From assembly GCF_000165395.2 (NCBI RefSeq), contig NW_026261571.1, forward strand, positions 706,501-770,500: DNA of 64,000 nucleotides. Direction: 5' to 3'. A program made the position numbers and the translations under genes. The stretch comes from Babesia bovis T2Bo (Eukaryota > Apicomplexa > Aconoidasida > Piroplasmida > Babesiidae). The notes under the pieces were generated by a model. That model was given only the letters and a program-made list of their open reading frames with translations, had not been told where the DNA came from and searched no databases. Of this stretch, positions 21,709 through 34,319 are shown one piece after another; position 1 is the first letter of the stretch, and each line of letters opens with the position of its first letter.

Positions 21709-24700
21709 ATGTCTGATGACCTGGTTGAGGATACGCTAGGTCCCCTCCTTGGCGTTAGCGATTGGTTAGACTGGCTAAAAGACAGAAATGAGGTGTATTA
21801 TTATGCCCAGAATGGACAATATGGTGACTTTTCTGGTTTAATTTTTAACTTCAGCCCGGATTCGTCATCTTTGCCATATCGCGGTGGTAAGGGGCAACTG
21901 TCGAAGCGATGTGCGAATGAAAACGAATGTAGTAGGGATAGATCGGTCGCTAGATCAGGTGTTAATCCTGTGACATTTGCCAAGGATGATGAAAGACCTG
22001 ATTATGCTTCACTGATTAGAGTAGAAACACATGAAGGTTTTAATAGATCACAACAAACACAAGAACTGGTTGACAAATCTTCTACAAGACATGATGTTAC
22101 GGATATTCTTTCTGACGAAGCACATACTAATCTGGATGCTCAAACATTTTTAAATACCTTTGGTATGGTTGATGATATTCACCTTAATTACCACTGGAAT
22201 AAAATTGATCCACGTATTTTAAAATTAGCACGAAACCGTGGACTTGAGCCTACAACGTTAGGTCATGTACTTCGCAGGCGTGAAAAGCTTTGGGCAAAAA
22301 TACAGTGCATTGACAAAAGCGCAAGGTCTGATTTTGAGAAGCATCTTGATTTATATCAGCAGCAGTTTGAACACTATAGCAAATCAACTGACGGTTGGGT
22401 GAGTGTAACCACTGAGCATAAAAGAGACCCACTTTTCGAACAACCTCATACTTATTTAACAGGGATTCAAAACTCGTTGAAAGGGAATGAAAAAGCAACA
22501 GAAAAATCAAACTCTAACCATAAGGGAAAGAAAAAGCCGTCTGAGGATTCGGTAAAAAACTCAAAAGGAATAAGTGTTCTTCCCAGGGGAAGATACAACT
22601 GGAACAATGTTATTTTTACCCCCAATATCGGTGACTCCAGTGACCTAATTCGTCGGTATGGTAAAAAAACTGCGCGTCTCTACAAAAATCTTTATGATTG
22701 TTTAGTTCATGGCTGGGTACACCCTGGACTAGTGGTTTGTGAGGTGAAGGATGCTACTCATCCAATACGTTTTGCTACGCCACCTGATCAAGATTGCTAC
22801 ACTGTTATATATGCTGGTCCTACAATTCTGGATACGGCAACACAGCGAGTTGTGTTCGGTGAATATACTGGCGTGGTTTACCGCGAAGAGTCTCTAGAGG
22901 ACTCATTATTTGAATATGCTTTCGAGCTGAACTTTTCCACAGCAGCTTGGATAAATGCAGATTTTGATTATTATGAAGAATCCGCGGATATTACGAATCG
23001 GGGAGATCAGGTTCTGCTTCCAAATACATCGAAATACGTTTTAGACAGCAGTCGGGCGTGCAACGAACTCAGTTTGGTCAATCATTATCAATCTATCAAA
23101 GCATATGGCGGTGAGAAATGGCCATTTCCGAATTGTGAATGGCAGCAAGTGTTTTTAGATGGTTGGCCACATGTTGTTTTAACCTCCAAGCTAGGAGTTT
23201 CTATCAAACCTGGAGACGAACTGGTGGCCGATTTTGGCGCTCTTTGGTTTTCGAAAGTTGAAGAAACTGCCCACAAAGCCATTCGCAATGAGATTATTCA
23301 ATACAGACTTGGAACCATCGTACCATCAACTTCCATTCAGCAATTGGAGGTTCCACAACGGCCACTTTCCAGTATTGACATAGGGCTAAAATCCAATACT
23401 TTGGCTGCAGCTGCAGCTGTCTGCAGCATATGTTACATTTCTTCGGATGATATGTGTGAGTTGTCGAATGAAATAAATGACGGAGATTACGAATCTGTGT
23501 CATGTGATGGTTGTGATCGTTTTTTCCACATACGTTGCATTAGATCTTTGAATAAAGCATCAGCGGTAAACCTTGTGAAGGATGGATTGCGCTGCAAATG
23601 GGTTGTTTCTGATACATACAAAGGAATTCCTCAGGGGTCCGGCAAGTTTTACTGCAGTTATTGCAGGCATTTAGCAAAGAAGATATACATGCATGACACT
23701 GGGTATGATTATATGCCACTGTTGTCTAGTGTTGAAGACAGATACACATCCTCTAAACGTATGTCACCTCATCGCAATGTTGACGTAGGTTTATATAACA
23801 AGCCTCACGACATAACCAAAAAATGTGCTCTACCAGCCTCTAACACAGTTTCGTTAAATACTATATCAGGCAATGTCAATAGTTTGGCTCCAATATCTTG
23901 TCGGATGCGCACTCTGGCTAACCCAACCTACGTTGATTTAAATATGGTTGATCATGACAAACCATCGGGAAGCGAAGAAATACAGCAAACACTAACGGAC
24001 TCGAATACAAGTGAATCCGTAATATCATCATCTAGTCAATCGGAATATGAAACTCTGCATAAAAATGGAGCAAAGGAGAATTTGACAGACGATCTACAAC
24101 AGTATGATGGTAAGAATTCTGTAGAGTCTGGGAGTCACCAACAACTGAATTCACCAGCTACAAATAGATTGGGAGGGCTTCACGATACCATCCGCTGTGT
24201 AACGTGTATGAGGCCATTGAAACAAAATGTATCAGATACAAATCAGCTGACTAACACTCATGACTCAGTTAGCAAAGACAAAGTATTGCTTAACAATTAC
24301 GATAGCGTAAAACAGTCCCTTGTTTCATCTGGAAATATGTCTATCACAAGTGGAGCATCACATCAATCAACGGCAACGCTTCAAAATAATGAGGCAGAAC
24401 TCAAATTGAATAGTGCAAAGGAGTCGTCTTCCAGTGAACCACATCGAGTTGCTGATACCGTGAATGAATCGCAGCATAGTTTTGAATGTCTGATAAGCGA
24501 GCGTCACACTGAAAATATATCAGGTGACAAGCATAGGAGGCCACTTGAAAAGGATATAAATGTAAACACCGTTGCAGATACGGTGCAATTAGACTTATTT
24601 GATGATGAAGACCCAATGAAAAGCATAAAGTTGGTCAATAGAAATAAGAAACCAGCTATCATTGTCAATACTTCCCAATGGATCCCAACGGAAAACATAG

Positions 24701-26142
24701 AAAGGGCTATACATTTTTTCAAAGCCATTGAAAAACATCACAACAATACGACGTTATTATCGTCTTTTGATGGCGCGGTTAATTCACGTATAGGCGAAGA
24801 CACGACTTTGGTGGACTATCTTGGTTGTAAATATCTCGCTGGTATGTGGCAAGTTGAACCATTTGCGCATTTTGGGGACAGCGTTAAGCTATGTACGGAA
24901 TGTTACAATGACAAAGGTCCCAAGGCAAATGTTTATGTTTGTCGTTTGTTGAAGCGTCATTTAGGTGGTAATTTCGATCACCCAATGAATACCACTCCAT
25001 CACAGATGCGCGAGCTTGTTCTAATGGCCTATGAACAGCATGTACAGATGTTACTGAGATTGTTGGTATTAAAGAACGTTGCCATTAACTTTTTATGTCG
25101 AGTGTGTTGCCATTTCATAGCCAAGCAGTTATTTCTACAGAAAAAGAAGAATTACCCACCCTTACCTTTCCCAAGTTATTACATGGGAAAAAAGTTAGGA
25201 ACACCTGAAGGTCTTTTGACGAAGCCCATGGGAATGATTTCGAAGGAAAAAATTGAGGGCAAGGAACCACTTGATGATGATCAAAAGGAGGTATTGCAAT
25301 CGCATTTAGTATCATTTGTAACATCGGTGAAAAATGCGGTGGTTGAGGTACCCCTTAGTTCCACTTCGGATCCATCGATAAGCTTTGAGATGTTGGTTCA
25401 AATGGGCGCGTTAAGTGATGAATTTACACGTTTGATGAATTGTAAAGATATTTGTGAATATTTAAATGACTTGATGTCACACAAGGTCCTTGATGGTGAT
25501 AACATCCCAGGTCAGTTGCAACAAATGTTAACAGGGGACGAGTTATCACGTTTCATGTCATTTAAACATCTTTCTGAGCGTTTTCCAGGCCCTTTCGTGG
25601 CATCACAAACTGCTTATACCAATGCGAAGAAACGGCAACGTGGGCATGCTGACTCCTCCTTATTCAACATACAACCTGGATTCTCATACATTTATCGCCA
25701 ATTTAAGGATGGGTATTACAAGGGAATCATAACAAATCTGGTCGACGGTTCTGAATACGGTACCCCGGGATTCCAGGTTGGATATAGTGATGGTGATGAT
25801 GAAGTTATCACTCATGATGATTTGATAGTTGAGATTATAGACAACTTGCAGCACATGGAATCAGTAATTAGAAAACTTTCGCCTAATGACATGCGCAATG
25901 AGGACATATTGAAAGCGGTCAGTGAAAAACAGACTACTATTTCTGTGATCAGTCGAAAAGTTAGGCGTGATATGATGCAACATCTAATTCCTTCGAAAAA
26001 TACAGAAATATCTAAAAAACTTGATCGATGTAATAACAGTTACTCAGTGGGCGACGAAGAGGATGGTGAATCATCATACGGTAGAGGCTCCAAACGAAAA
26101 CTTTCGAATGACGACAATGAATTATCCGACAAAACACTATGA
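21709..26142 (+). CDS. SET-like/PHD-finger/Tudor-like chromatin protein
   Basis: A single-exon 1477-residue protein. A SET-like region spans about residues 325-515: YTVIYAGPTILD, VVFGEYTGVVYREE (about 384), NELSLVNHYQSI (about 452) and KPGDELVADFGALWF (about 502). These match the GEYTG, NH and DYG-containing motifs of SET methyltransferases. A PHD finger follows (about 571-650): CSICYIS...SCDGCDRFFHIRCIRS...YCSYC. The long middle is Ser/Asn/Thr-rich and disordered-looking. Near the end (about 1325-1375) YRQFKDGYYKGIITNLVDGS and GYSDGDDEVITHDDLIVEI resemble a Tudor/chromo-like barrel. The likely role is histone methylation or reading in the nucleus. The cysteine of the canonical NHxC motif is absent, so catalytic activity is uncertain. 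It leads a run of three co-oriented genes. Confidence 0.72.
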   Translation: MSDDLVEDTLGPLLGVSDWLDWLKDRNEVYYYAQNGQYGDFSGLIFNFSPDSSSLPYRGGKGQLSKRCANENECSRDRSVARSGVNPVTFAKDDERPDYASLIRVETHEGFNRSQQTQELVDKSSTRHDVTDILSDEAHTNLDAQTFLNTFGMVDDIHLNYHWNKIDPRILKLARNRGLEPTTLGHVLRRREKLWAKIQCIDKSARSDFEKHLDLYQQQFEHYSKSTDGWVSVTTEHKRDPLFEQPHTYLTGIQNSLKGNEKATEKSNSNHKGKKKPSEDSVKNSKGISVLPRGRYNWNNVIFTPNIGDSSDLIRRYGKKTARLYKNLYDCLVHGWVHPGLVVCEVKDATHPIRFATPPDQDCYTVIYAGPTILDTATQRVVFGEYTGVVYREESLEDSLFEYAFELNFSTAAWINADFDYYEESADITNRGDQVLLPNTSKYVLDSSRACNELSLVNHYQSIKAYGGEKWPFPNCEWQQVFLDGWPHVVLTSKLGVSIKPGDELVADFGALWFSKVEETAHKAIRNEIIQYRLGTIVPSTSIQQLEVPQRPLSSIDIGLKSNTLAAAAAVCSICYISSDDMCELSNEINDGDYESVSCDGCDRFFHIRCIRSLNKASAVNLVKDGLRCKWVVSDTYKGIPQGSGKFYCSYCRHLAKKIYMHDTGYDYMPLLSSVEDRYTSSKRMSPHRNVDVGLYNKPHDITKKCALPASNTVSLNTISGNVNSLAPISCRMRTLANPTYVDLNMVDHDKPSGSEEIQQTLTDSNTSESVISSSSQSEYETLHKNGAKENLTDDLQQYDGKNSVESGSHQQLNSPATNRLGGLHDTIRCVTCMRPLKQNVSDTNQLTNTHDSVSKDKVLLNNYDSVKQSLVSSGNMSITSGASHQSTATLQNNEAELKLNSAKESSSSEPHRVADTVNESQHSFECLISERHTENISGDKHRRPLEKDINVNTVADTVQLDLFDDEDPMKSIKLVNRNKKPAIIVNTSQWIPTENIERAIHFFKAIEKHHNNTTLLSSFDGAVNSRIGEDTTLVDYLGCKYLAGMWQVEPFAHFGDSVKLCTECYNDKGPKANVYVCRLLKRHLGGNFDHPMNTTPSQMRELVLMAYEQHVQMLLRLLVLKNVAINFLCRVCCHFIAKQLFLQKKKNYPPLPFPSYYMGKKLGTPEGLLTKPMGMISKEKIEGKEPLDDDQKEVLQSHLVSFVTSVKNAVVEVPLSSTSDPSISFEMLVQMGALSDEFTRLMNCKDICEYLNDLMSHKVLDGDNIPGQLQQMLTGDELSRFMSFKHLSERFPGPFVASQTAYTNAKKRQRGHADSSLFNIQPGFSYIYRQFKDGYYKGIITNLVDGSEYGTPGFQVGYSDGDDEVITHDDLIVEIIDNLQHMESVIRKLSPNDMRNEDILKAVSEKQTTISVISRKVRRDMMQHLIPSKNTEISKKLDRCNNSYSVGDEEDGESSYGRGSKRKLSNDDNELSDKTL

Positions 26143-26743
26143 GGTCTCAATAATTTCATTGCGTTAAGAACATACTAAATGTGTATACTCTATGAGCAGA
26201 ATTGTTTATTCTTATATGATTGATCACAATACATGACATTTAAAGCATTTTGTGGCAGGCGCTTTAGTGAGCCTTTTCGATTGCACATATATAATACAAA
26301 CATACAATACAGGTATGAATTGATATACCATTTCCGTAGATCCAAGGTGAAACATAGTAAAAGCAATGTAGATGCGTCCTAGTAGTATAAAAGACTGCTA
26401 TAGAATGGATGTGTATGCCATACGTGCCATTTGCATGATGTAACATGATTCTAGTTTTGGTACGCACAAACTGTCGCAATTTATATAACACTTCTTGTAA
26501 TCCTGTTAGGTGTGCTTTGGTGTACACCCACTCGAACGTTTGACATTTTAGACACTACACATTCGCATATATTTAATTGTAATTCACTGACTATGAGACA
26601 GTATAACTCTGTGTGTGTTTGTTTGTCATTCAGGTAACTTATATTTTGTGCAACAGGCGTATACACATGAATACCAGGGTATATGAGTTTTGCATATCAG
26701 ACTTATACAGACACCGAAAACGTATCTTGCCGCAGTAAATTTA
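26143..26743. other. Intergenic region after the SET/PHD gene
   Basis: About 600 bases of AT-rich DNA between co-oriented genes. It is expected to hold the upstream 3' UTR and downstream promoter. No other feature supported. Confidence 0.45.
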
Positions 26744-27747
26744 ATGGTGGATAAAGAAGTCGCCATTGCGCGGCTACAAAGCACGCTGCTTCGTCTATCT
26801 AAAGAGGACTTAATAAAGCTATTGAAGAGTACATATCAGGCTATGCGTATAAAGCATGGCATACCCTTTGAAAGAAGTGACGGACATGCAACTACCTTAA
26901 ATGCTCAACGTGAACCGTGTGCCAAGGGCGCAAAAACACCGGCTGCTCGTACTAAGCGTCGACAGAATACGGGCGGCAAGAAAACATCTGATGCTGCTCC
27001 TGACACTGAAAGCTTTCGTAAGGTCGAACAACCTACGTTTCGTCAGATTGATCGTTTGGCTGATGATTTGGGAGATTTACACTTTTCAAGCTTATCTTAC
27101 GACTCTGATGATGTTGCTGTATCAGAGCATTGTTTAGGTGATCAGGAAAGTGACATGCCACAATCCCACCAAGTTACATCTAAATCCTTTGGTACTCCGG
27201 ACAGCATCTTAAGTGATAGAGAATTAGCTATTCAATCATTAAAGGAAGAGATGCGACAATTGGTTCCACCCCTTGACTTATCGAATATCAGTGCCAGCGC
27301 CAAAGAAGGATACAATCTCAGTGATCTGATCAGCACACAAAATGATCACATACATAGTAAGTGGTGATTATTATTCATTATTAATGAACAGGTAATCACA
27401 TGAACTCCACATGCAACGACACTGTAGAACCATCCTCTTTTTTGAACGCGGAAAACGTTGGTGCGCGATACATTGATGGCCTAGGAACCAATGCATATCA
27501 TCCTCCTTATAATCAAACAATTTCACATCCACGTGGATTAATGCCTCGATCATATGGTATGGCACAATACCCTGGTAATTGGATTCCACTGACGGCAAAT
27601 CCACACTATGTTCGAGGCCCCCTTCTAATGCATCCTCCTCGTTTGACAAGGCCAGGTACCGCAGATAATTTTGAATATGGTGAGATGTATCATATGAATA
27701 CTCCTGGGTCGGTTAGACGTCGAACCCATTCTGTACATCGCTTGTAA
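26744..27747 (+). CDS. Hypothetical protein, 2 exons
   Basis: Exons 26744-27356 and 27392-27747 with a 35-nt GTAAGT...CAG intron in phase 1 give 322 residues. The N-terminal 40 residues are helical and charged (VDKEVAIARLQSTLLRLSKE, DLIKLLKSTYQAMRIKHGIP). They are followed by a basic Lys/Arg patch (AARTKRRQNTGGKK) that could be a nuclear localisation signal. A Ser/Asp-rich middle and a Pro/Tyr/Asn-rich C-terminal half without obvious fold complete it. An in-frame Met at 26690 would add 18 residues; the later start is preferred because the helix begins there. I do not recognise the family. Its position between two chromatin-type genes hints at a nuclear role, but this is only context. Confidence 0.65.
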
Positions 27748-27818
27748 AGGTTGGTATAATAGACGTCCCTAAATGTGTGTGTATATTTATCATAATTGCA
27801 AATCAACCTTTTAATCCA

Positions 27819-29468
27819 ATGGACCCGGATGGCGATTTGTTGGCCAAAATCAACAAATATTTTGAATTTACTCCCGTGGAAGGTCGTGAATATGCTAGAA
27901 ATTCACATAAAAAGGAGTCTATTTCATTCAACCGCATGTTCACACGTGTTCCTCCATCGCAAGATGTTATAACCATATCTACTGATTCAAGTAATTCTGA
28001 CTTATCGGACAGCGATCGTGAAACAATATACCAGCCAGAGTGTATCATATGTAGTGAGTCATTTGCTGATAGGTCTGACATTGGGATACCGATTCATTGT
28101 CTACACTTGTTTTGTTATGAGTGTATAAAAAAGTGGTCTCGTCGAACAAATGTCTGCCCAATTTGCAAGAAAGAGTTCATAGAACTTGGTCGAATCAAAT
28201 GGAAGAAGTTCCTTGCTTTCGTATCGTCAACTGGGCCAAGGAAGCATCTTCGTCTACGTTCGTCGAAGCATGTGAGAATAAAGAATTTTAGAGCATTAAG
28301 AACTATAGTTCAGGGATGCTTATCGTCCATACCATGGCAACGTGAAATTATCCCTCGGAAGCTTCCCACACAAGACGGTGAGGATAACCACGAAGGTTGC
28401 GAAATTTGTCATTTGGATGACCACTGGGATTGTTTATTGTTATGTGATAGTTGTAACCTTGGGTATCATACATATTGTTTGGATCCACCCCTTTCTTCTG
28501 TTCCTTCGGGGGATTGGTTTTGTAAGATGTGTTTAGAATTCCCTATACCTTCGCGTGATGAGGCTCAGGTGTTAGTAACATCAGATGATATTAGAAGTCG
28601 TACAGCAGTTTCGGATTCAGTGCGCCCAGGTGTTTCGAACCGTTCAAATGATTCTTACCGTATTGCTGAACGGACTTTTCCCCTTTGTGAATTAGATGAT
28701 AGGGTGAACGAGAATTCGCATGAGAATGATTATAATCCTGTCGACGAAATCGCCACTCAGGATCGCAATTATAATAGTGTACCAGATAATGTTTCCAACA
28801 ATGCAGTTTTAATACAACATGACGGTGTGACTGGTGAAGGTTCAAATTCTACGGTATCACGGGACCTTGATGGATATTTATATGGTTTATACGCCATGTC
28901 AAATGATCAGCCTGCTAACCAAACGGACATATCCTATATGTCTCACTCCATCCCGTCATATAATTCATTTGAGGATAAGAGGTCACAGTATGAGAATATT
29001 TCTTCACAATCTTTTGGCATTAACACCTATTGGATAAACTCGCCCATGTCTGAACTTAATAGGAATGGAAGATCTACATGTAATGGTGGTTCTCAGCCTC
29101 AAAATTGGGATACTAATGCTGTCCATCTCGGAACACCGACGGATGTTCCTGGTTCATCCCAGGATGATGTCTTGACTAATACTTTAAGTGCTATTGGTGA
29201 ATATGTCAGTAGCACATCGGGATGTCTGACTGATAATACCACTAGGTCTCCTGATTTTAATAGATTTGCATTTGATACCCACTCTTTAGAAAGTCATGGC
29301 GTTATGGAGTCACCTACTGGCAGCGTTCAAGTGGCAAATGCTAATGCCACTGAAAGACCGGATCGTAGCGTATCGTTTGTGTATAGATATCGCACAATGA
29401 TGGATAGGACTGCCTCTACCAGGAGGATAGAAACTATGCCACGACATTTCACCTACAGCGACTATTAA
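27819..29468 (+). CDS. RING finger plus PHD finger protein
   Basis: 549 residues from the Met at 27819 (MDPDGDLLAKINKYFEF); an in-frame Met at 27777 would add 14 hydrophobic residues. A C3HC4 RING finger spans about residues 75-125: ECIICSESF, HCLHLFCYECIKKW, NVCPICKKEF. A PHD finger spans about 193-240: CEICHLDDHWDCLLLCDSCN, GYHTYCLDPPLSSVP, DWFCKMCLEF. The long C-terminal half is Asn/Ser/Asp-rich and disordered-looking. The RING-PHD order resembles PHRF1-type proteins, which act as nuclear ubiquitin ligases that read histone tails. Here the partner and substrate are unknown. It follows the two-exon gene by only 71 bases, so the 3' UTR and promoter must be compact. Confidence 0.82.
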   Translation: MDPDGDLLAKINKYFEFTPVEGREYARNSHKKESISFNRMFTRVPPSQDVITISTDSSNSDLSDSDRETIYQPECIICSESFADRSDIGIPIHCLHLFCYECIKKWSRRTNVCPICKKEFIELGRIKWKKFLAFVSSTGPRKHLRLRSSKHVRIKNFRALRTIVQGCLSSIPWQREIIPRKLPTQDGEDNHEGCEICHLDDHWDCLLLCDSCNLGYHTYCLDPPLSSVPSGDWFCKMCLEFPIPSRDEAQVLVTSDDIRSRTAVSDSVRPGVSNRSNDSYRIAERTFPLCELDDRVNENSHENDYNPVDEIATQDRNYNSVPDNVSNNAVLIQHDGVTGEGSNSTVSRDLDGYLYGLYAMSNDQPANQTDISYMSHSIPSYNSFEDKRSQYENISSQSFGINTYWINSPMSELNRNGRSTCNGGSQPQNWDTNAVHLGTPTDVPGSSQDDVLTNTLSAIGEYVSSTSGCLTDNTTRSPDFNRFAFDTHSLESHGVMESPTGSVQVANANATERPDRSVSFVYRYRTMMDRTASTRRIETMPRHFTYSDY

Positions 29469-30259
29469 AACAAACTTTACCGAACTACCTTTAAGAAGCG
29501 ATCTGCATTTCTAATTGAAAATGACATGCAGTAGGGGTTTGGTTAATTTACGATTTGGATGGAATGGAAAGCGAAAATGGTTAGACATTCATTACTGTCA
29601 CCCAATCTAGAGAACTATTGACAACCACGATATATTGTTATGAACAAGTGCTTTTGTCATCCGTTCTACGTATAATCATACGCCAATGCATCTTTTATTT
29701 GCATATAGTACCAGGGCTTAATTCACGTTGACAAAATGGTCATATTCACCTTGATAATTTCGCTTATGAGTCGCATATCGGGCTAATGGGCGTCATTGGT
29801 TCGCTGATGCCTCCATATTTTAATGCTTATTAAACAAACCTATCGATTAATGAATAACCAGTTAAACGCATATATCCAACTATATAGAGGTTGCATTACC
29901 TGAATTATTCGATTACATTTTGGGGTGAAATGAACTCAGAAGACTAGGAATGTCGATACATATCATTATGACGATTTAATCTAGTTAGTCTGTTGGTAAC
30001 AGTACCCTCTTTAAGCAATGAATGTCTTTTCTATGGCAAGTAAACTCCAGTTTCATCAACTCATTCGGTATGCAACATTTACCAATCGATGCCAGCAACA
30101 TCTATACACTTCGATGTACCATCACATTTATTGTCGCGATTACGAAAAAAATCATATATACTGCTGAATGAACATTGAATACTTTATAAAAAGATGTTTT
30201 TATGTTGGAGTAAATTTGTAAAACTTTTTATTCCCATTTCAAGAGAGCACATGCCACAC
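29469..30259. other. Intergenic region between convergent RING-PHD and DLD genes
   Basis: About 790 bases between two 3' ends. AT-rich, with no supported coding or RNA feature. Unusually long for a tail-to-tail gap in this window. Confidence 0.4.
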
Positions 30260-31978
<1,719 letters not shown>

Positions 31979-32202
31979 TTTGTCTTATTTAAAAGGAGAT
32001 AAAAACATTCATTGAAGAAAACGAGTGTGCTAGCGGCACTACATTTTAATGTGTGGGCCATATTTGGGCTTATTTAGCAATCATTTTTAAGATGTTGAGT
32101 TAAATGCGACTTCATATATTGTCTTTTGTCAGTGTATTTGTTATAAATGTAGTGTGCTCATTCGGATGGCGGTTTCCGGTATTCGTCTCGGTCTATAGAC
32201 CT

Positions 32203-32660
32203 ATGAATCCTCCAGAAGGGTGAGTTTACAGGTTGTCTATCGACACTTTGAAATAGATTTCGCTTATTAGCGCACAAAACCGGTACTGGAAGTACGAAGA
32301 ATGGAAGAGATTCTAACCCAAAGTTTTTGGGTATTAAGAAGAGCCATAACAGTTTTGCCTTCATTGGCAACATAATTGTACGCCAGCGCGGTGCTAAATT
32401 CAAGTGTGGAATTGGTATGTTTACTGCGATTCCAAATATATTTTCATCGTTGTACAGGTACTAAAATGGGCCGTGACCATACCATATATGCTGCAACGAA
32501 CGGCCGAGTGCAAATATTGAACCATCGTGTATCGGTACTAGATCTCAGTGCTGAGCGTGATATGCTCTCCCGACATACTTCTAGTAGTTATTTTATGCAG
32601 CCAACATTATATACGCTAAGTCAGCTCTGGACTGATAAAGCTGATAAAGTCAATAAATGA
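32203..32660 (+). CDS. Mitochondrial ribosomal protein L27 (bL27m), 3 exons
   Basis: Exons 32203-32219, 32257-32414 and 32458-32660 with introns of 37 and 43 nt give 125 residues. The core begins [21 protein letters not shown], matching the bL27 start where the N-terminal tail reaches the peptidyl-transferase centre. It continues with [20 protein letters not shown] and [16 protein letters not shown]. The tiny first exon supplies only MNPPEG, so any targeting signal is short (MNPPEGFRLLAHK). A different 5' exon is possible, because a second in-frame upstream path through 32170-32190 exists. bL27 is a bacterial-type large-subunit protein. Nuclear encoding with a [12 protein letters not shown] core suits mitochondria, though an apicoplast location is not excluded. 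It is divergent from DLD. Confidence 0.82.
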
Positions 32661-32915
32661 TGGCACCTCAAAACACTCATATTGCTATAATATTACATAC
32701 TTTATATTTAAAGCAGAGTATTTTATGACCCTAGTTTTTTTGCAACTAAAGATCCAATATTTAGTTCTCGAAGCAGCAACAAATGCATTTATCTCTTTAA
32801 CGCCATTTATTGACAATCAATACTTTTGGCTATGCTGAGAGTGTTGCTATCAGACATGATATAATGTATCTGGTCTTCATAAGCATGATTGACATAGGAT
32901 TGCTTTAATACTTGT

Positions 32916-33395
32916 TCAACGGATATATTGCTTCAAACTGCCACGGAGTGATTGGTATTGGCATACACGGTTAAGTATAAATTTTACGATATCCCGGATA
33001 ATGTCTTTAGTACAAGAGCAAAGGTCTCGATAGAAATCTAGTATTATTGAGACGTATACATAGTAGTATTCCGTAATCCATAATAACCAGTTAATGAAAT
33101 AGGTATACCGCGTGCCATACTCAAGGACTGCAGCTACAACTATAACGAGTAGCCCAAAAGTGAAGAAAATCAAAGTGATTGGTAGAATGATCTGTGTCCA
33201 TGCATAATAATCAGCATGGTCCCATACCAACCTAAGAACCAAATCTATTGGAAGAGTCTTATCTTTATATTTTCCAATAGATTCTGCGATTTTAACACCC
33301 AATTCATGAGGTTTGCACGATTCTGTGCTGAATAACTTGTACAAAAGCTTGCTACAATTACCATTAGTCGTCTCTGCTTTCTTTTCCTCTGCCAT
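32916..33395 (-). CDS. Hypothetical membrane protein
   Basis: 159 residues, single exon. The N-terminal 70 residues are soluble and charged, with ESIGKYKDKTLPIDLVLRLV. A strongly hydrophobic span follows (TQIILPITLIFFTFGLLVIV, about residues 67-90). A second, aromatic-rich segment comes next (YFINWLLWITEYYYVYVSII, about 100-120), then a basic helical tail. There is no signal peptide. Two membrane-associated segments are likely. I do not recognise the family. Neighbouring genes are mitochondrial, but there is no targeting signal to support the same location here. Confidence 0.62.
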   Translation of the reverse strand: MAEEKKAETTNGNCSKLLYKLFSTESCKPHELGVKIAESIGKYKDKTLPIDLVLRLVWDHADYYAWTQIILPITLIFFTFGLLVIVVAAVLEYGTRYTYFINWLLWITEYYYVYVSIILDFYRDLCSCTKDIIRDIVKFILNRVCQYQSLRGSLKQYIR

Positions 33396-34319
33396 TTTCG
33401 TTAATGTCTATATGTTACAGCTGTGAGTTAATCATTTAAACGACTCCTACCACTATTGAAACATATTAGACGATCCCTTTGCTGACCTTATGTCCGATTT
33501 GAAGTCATCACTTGTTGATAGTTCTGTAATCATAACACAATAATCCACCGAAACAAAAGAATTGCTATATCCGATAACACAGAGAATATCAATGCAATTC
33601 ACAAGTAACTTGTATACAACTGGTCATCCAACAATCGATCTTGAGTGAGATCATGATTTGCATCTGCTAGTGAAGAGCAACAGCATGCGGGAATAACATG
33701 AAATGTATACTATAAGTGCAACTATAGCATCTAAACATACATATTAACATATAAACGTCGCAACATGTGCCATTTTCACAATGTTCAAGCCTTATTTATA
33801 GGATAGAGACTTATTAACCACTATTCACATTCATTCGTATATGATAAACTACATTATGTATGTGCTGTATTCACACATTAAGGCGCATTAAAGATGCTTT
33901 TTATATCAGTTCGTCAATTAATTACAGAAGTGGCTATTACGGCTTTTTAACATTGGAGGGCTCCAGAGTTATGTTCCTCCGACCCCAAGGTATTAAAAGA
34001 ATAGCATGTGTAGGGTCGAAATAGTACTCGTAATTATAAATTCAATATAATAATGGTATAATCACGTTTTTTGTTTACATGTGTTGGCTACGTACTTCTG
34101 TATATGGTTACTATGCTAAGCTCCCATGTTTTATGACATTTTTATGCACACATTTTACAAAATGTAGACCCTATAGCCTTTGTTATATGTGTAGAATTTA
34201 TATGGTCAACTAGGTGACATTTACATACATGAATGGCTTTCTCCAACGTACATAACAACACGTTGCTATATTATTAAAGGTATGTGTTGCAATAGCGGAT
34301 GTTTGACCGGTTTCATGCA
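33396..34319. other. Intergenic region with a short non-AT-rich island
   Basis: About 920 bases of mostly AT-rich DNA. Around 33945-34030 a less AT-rich island is open on both strands. On the minus strand it reads YYFDPTHAILLIPWGRRNIT or, in another phase, PYTCYSFNTLGSEEHNSG. It could be an exon of an unrecognised gene or a structured RNA. I cannot connect it to other exons. Confidence 0.35.
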
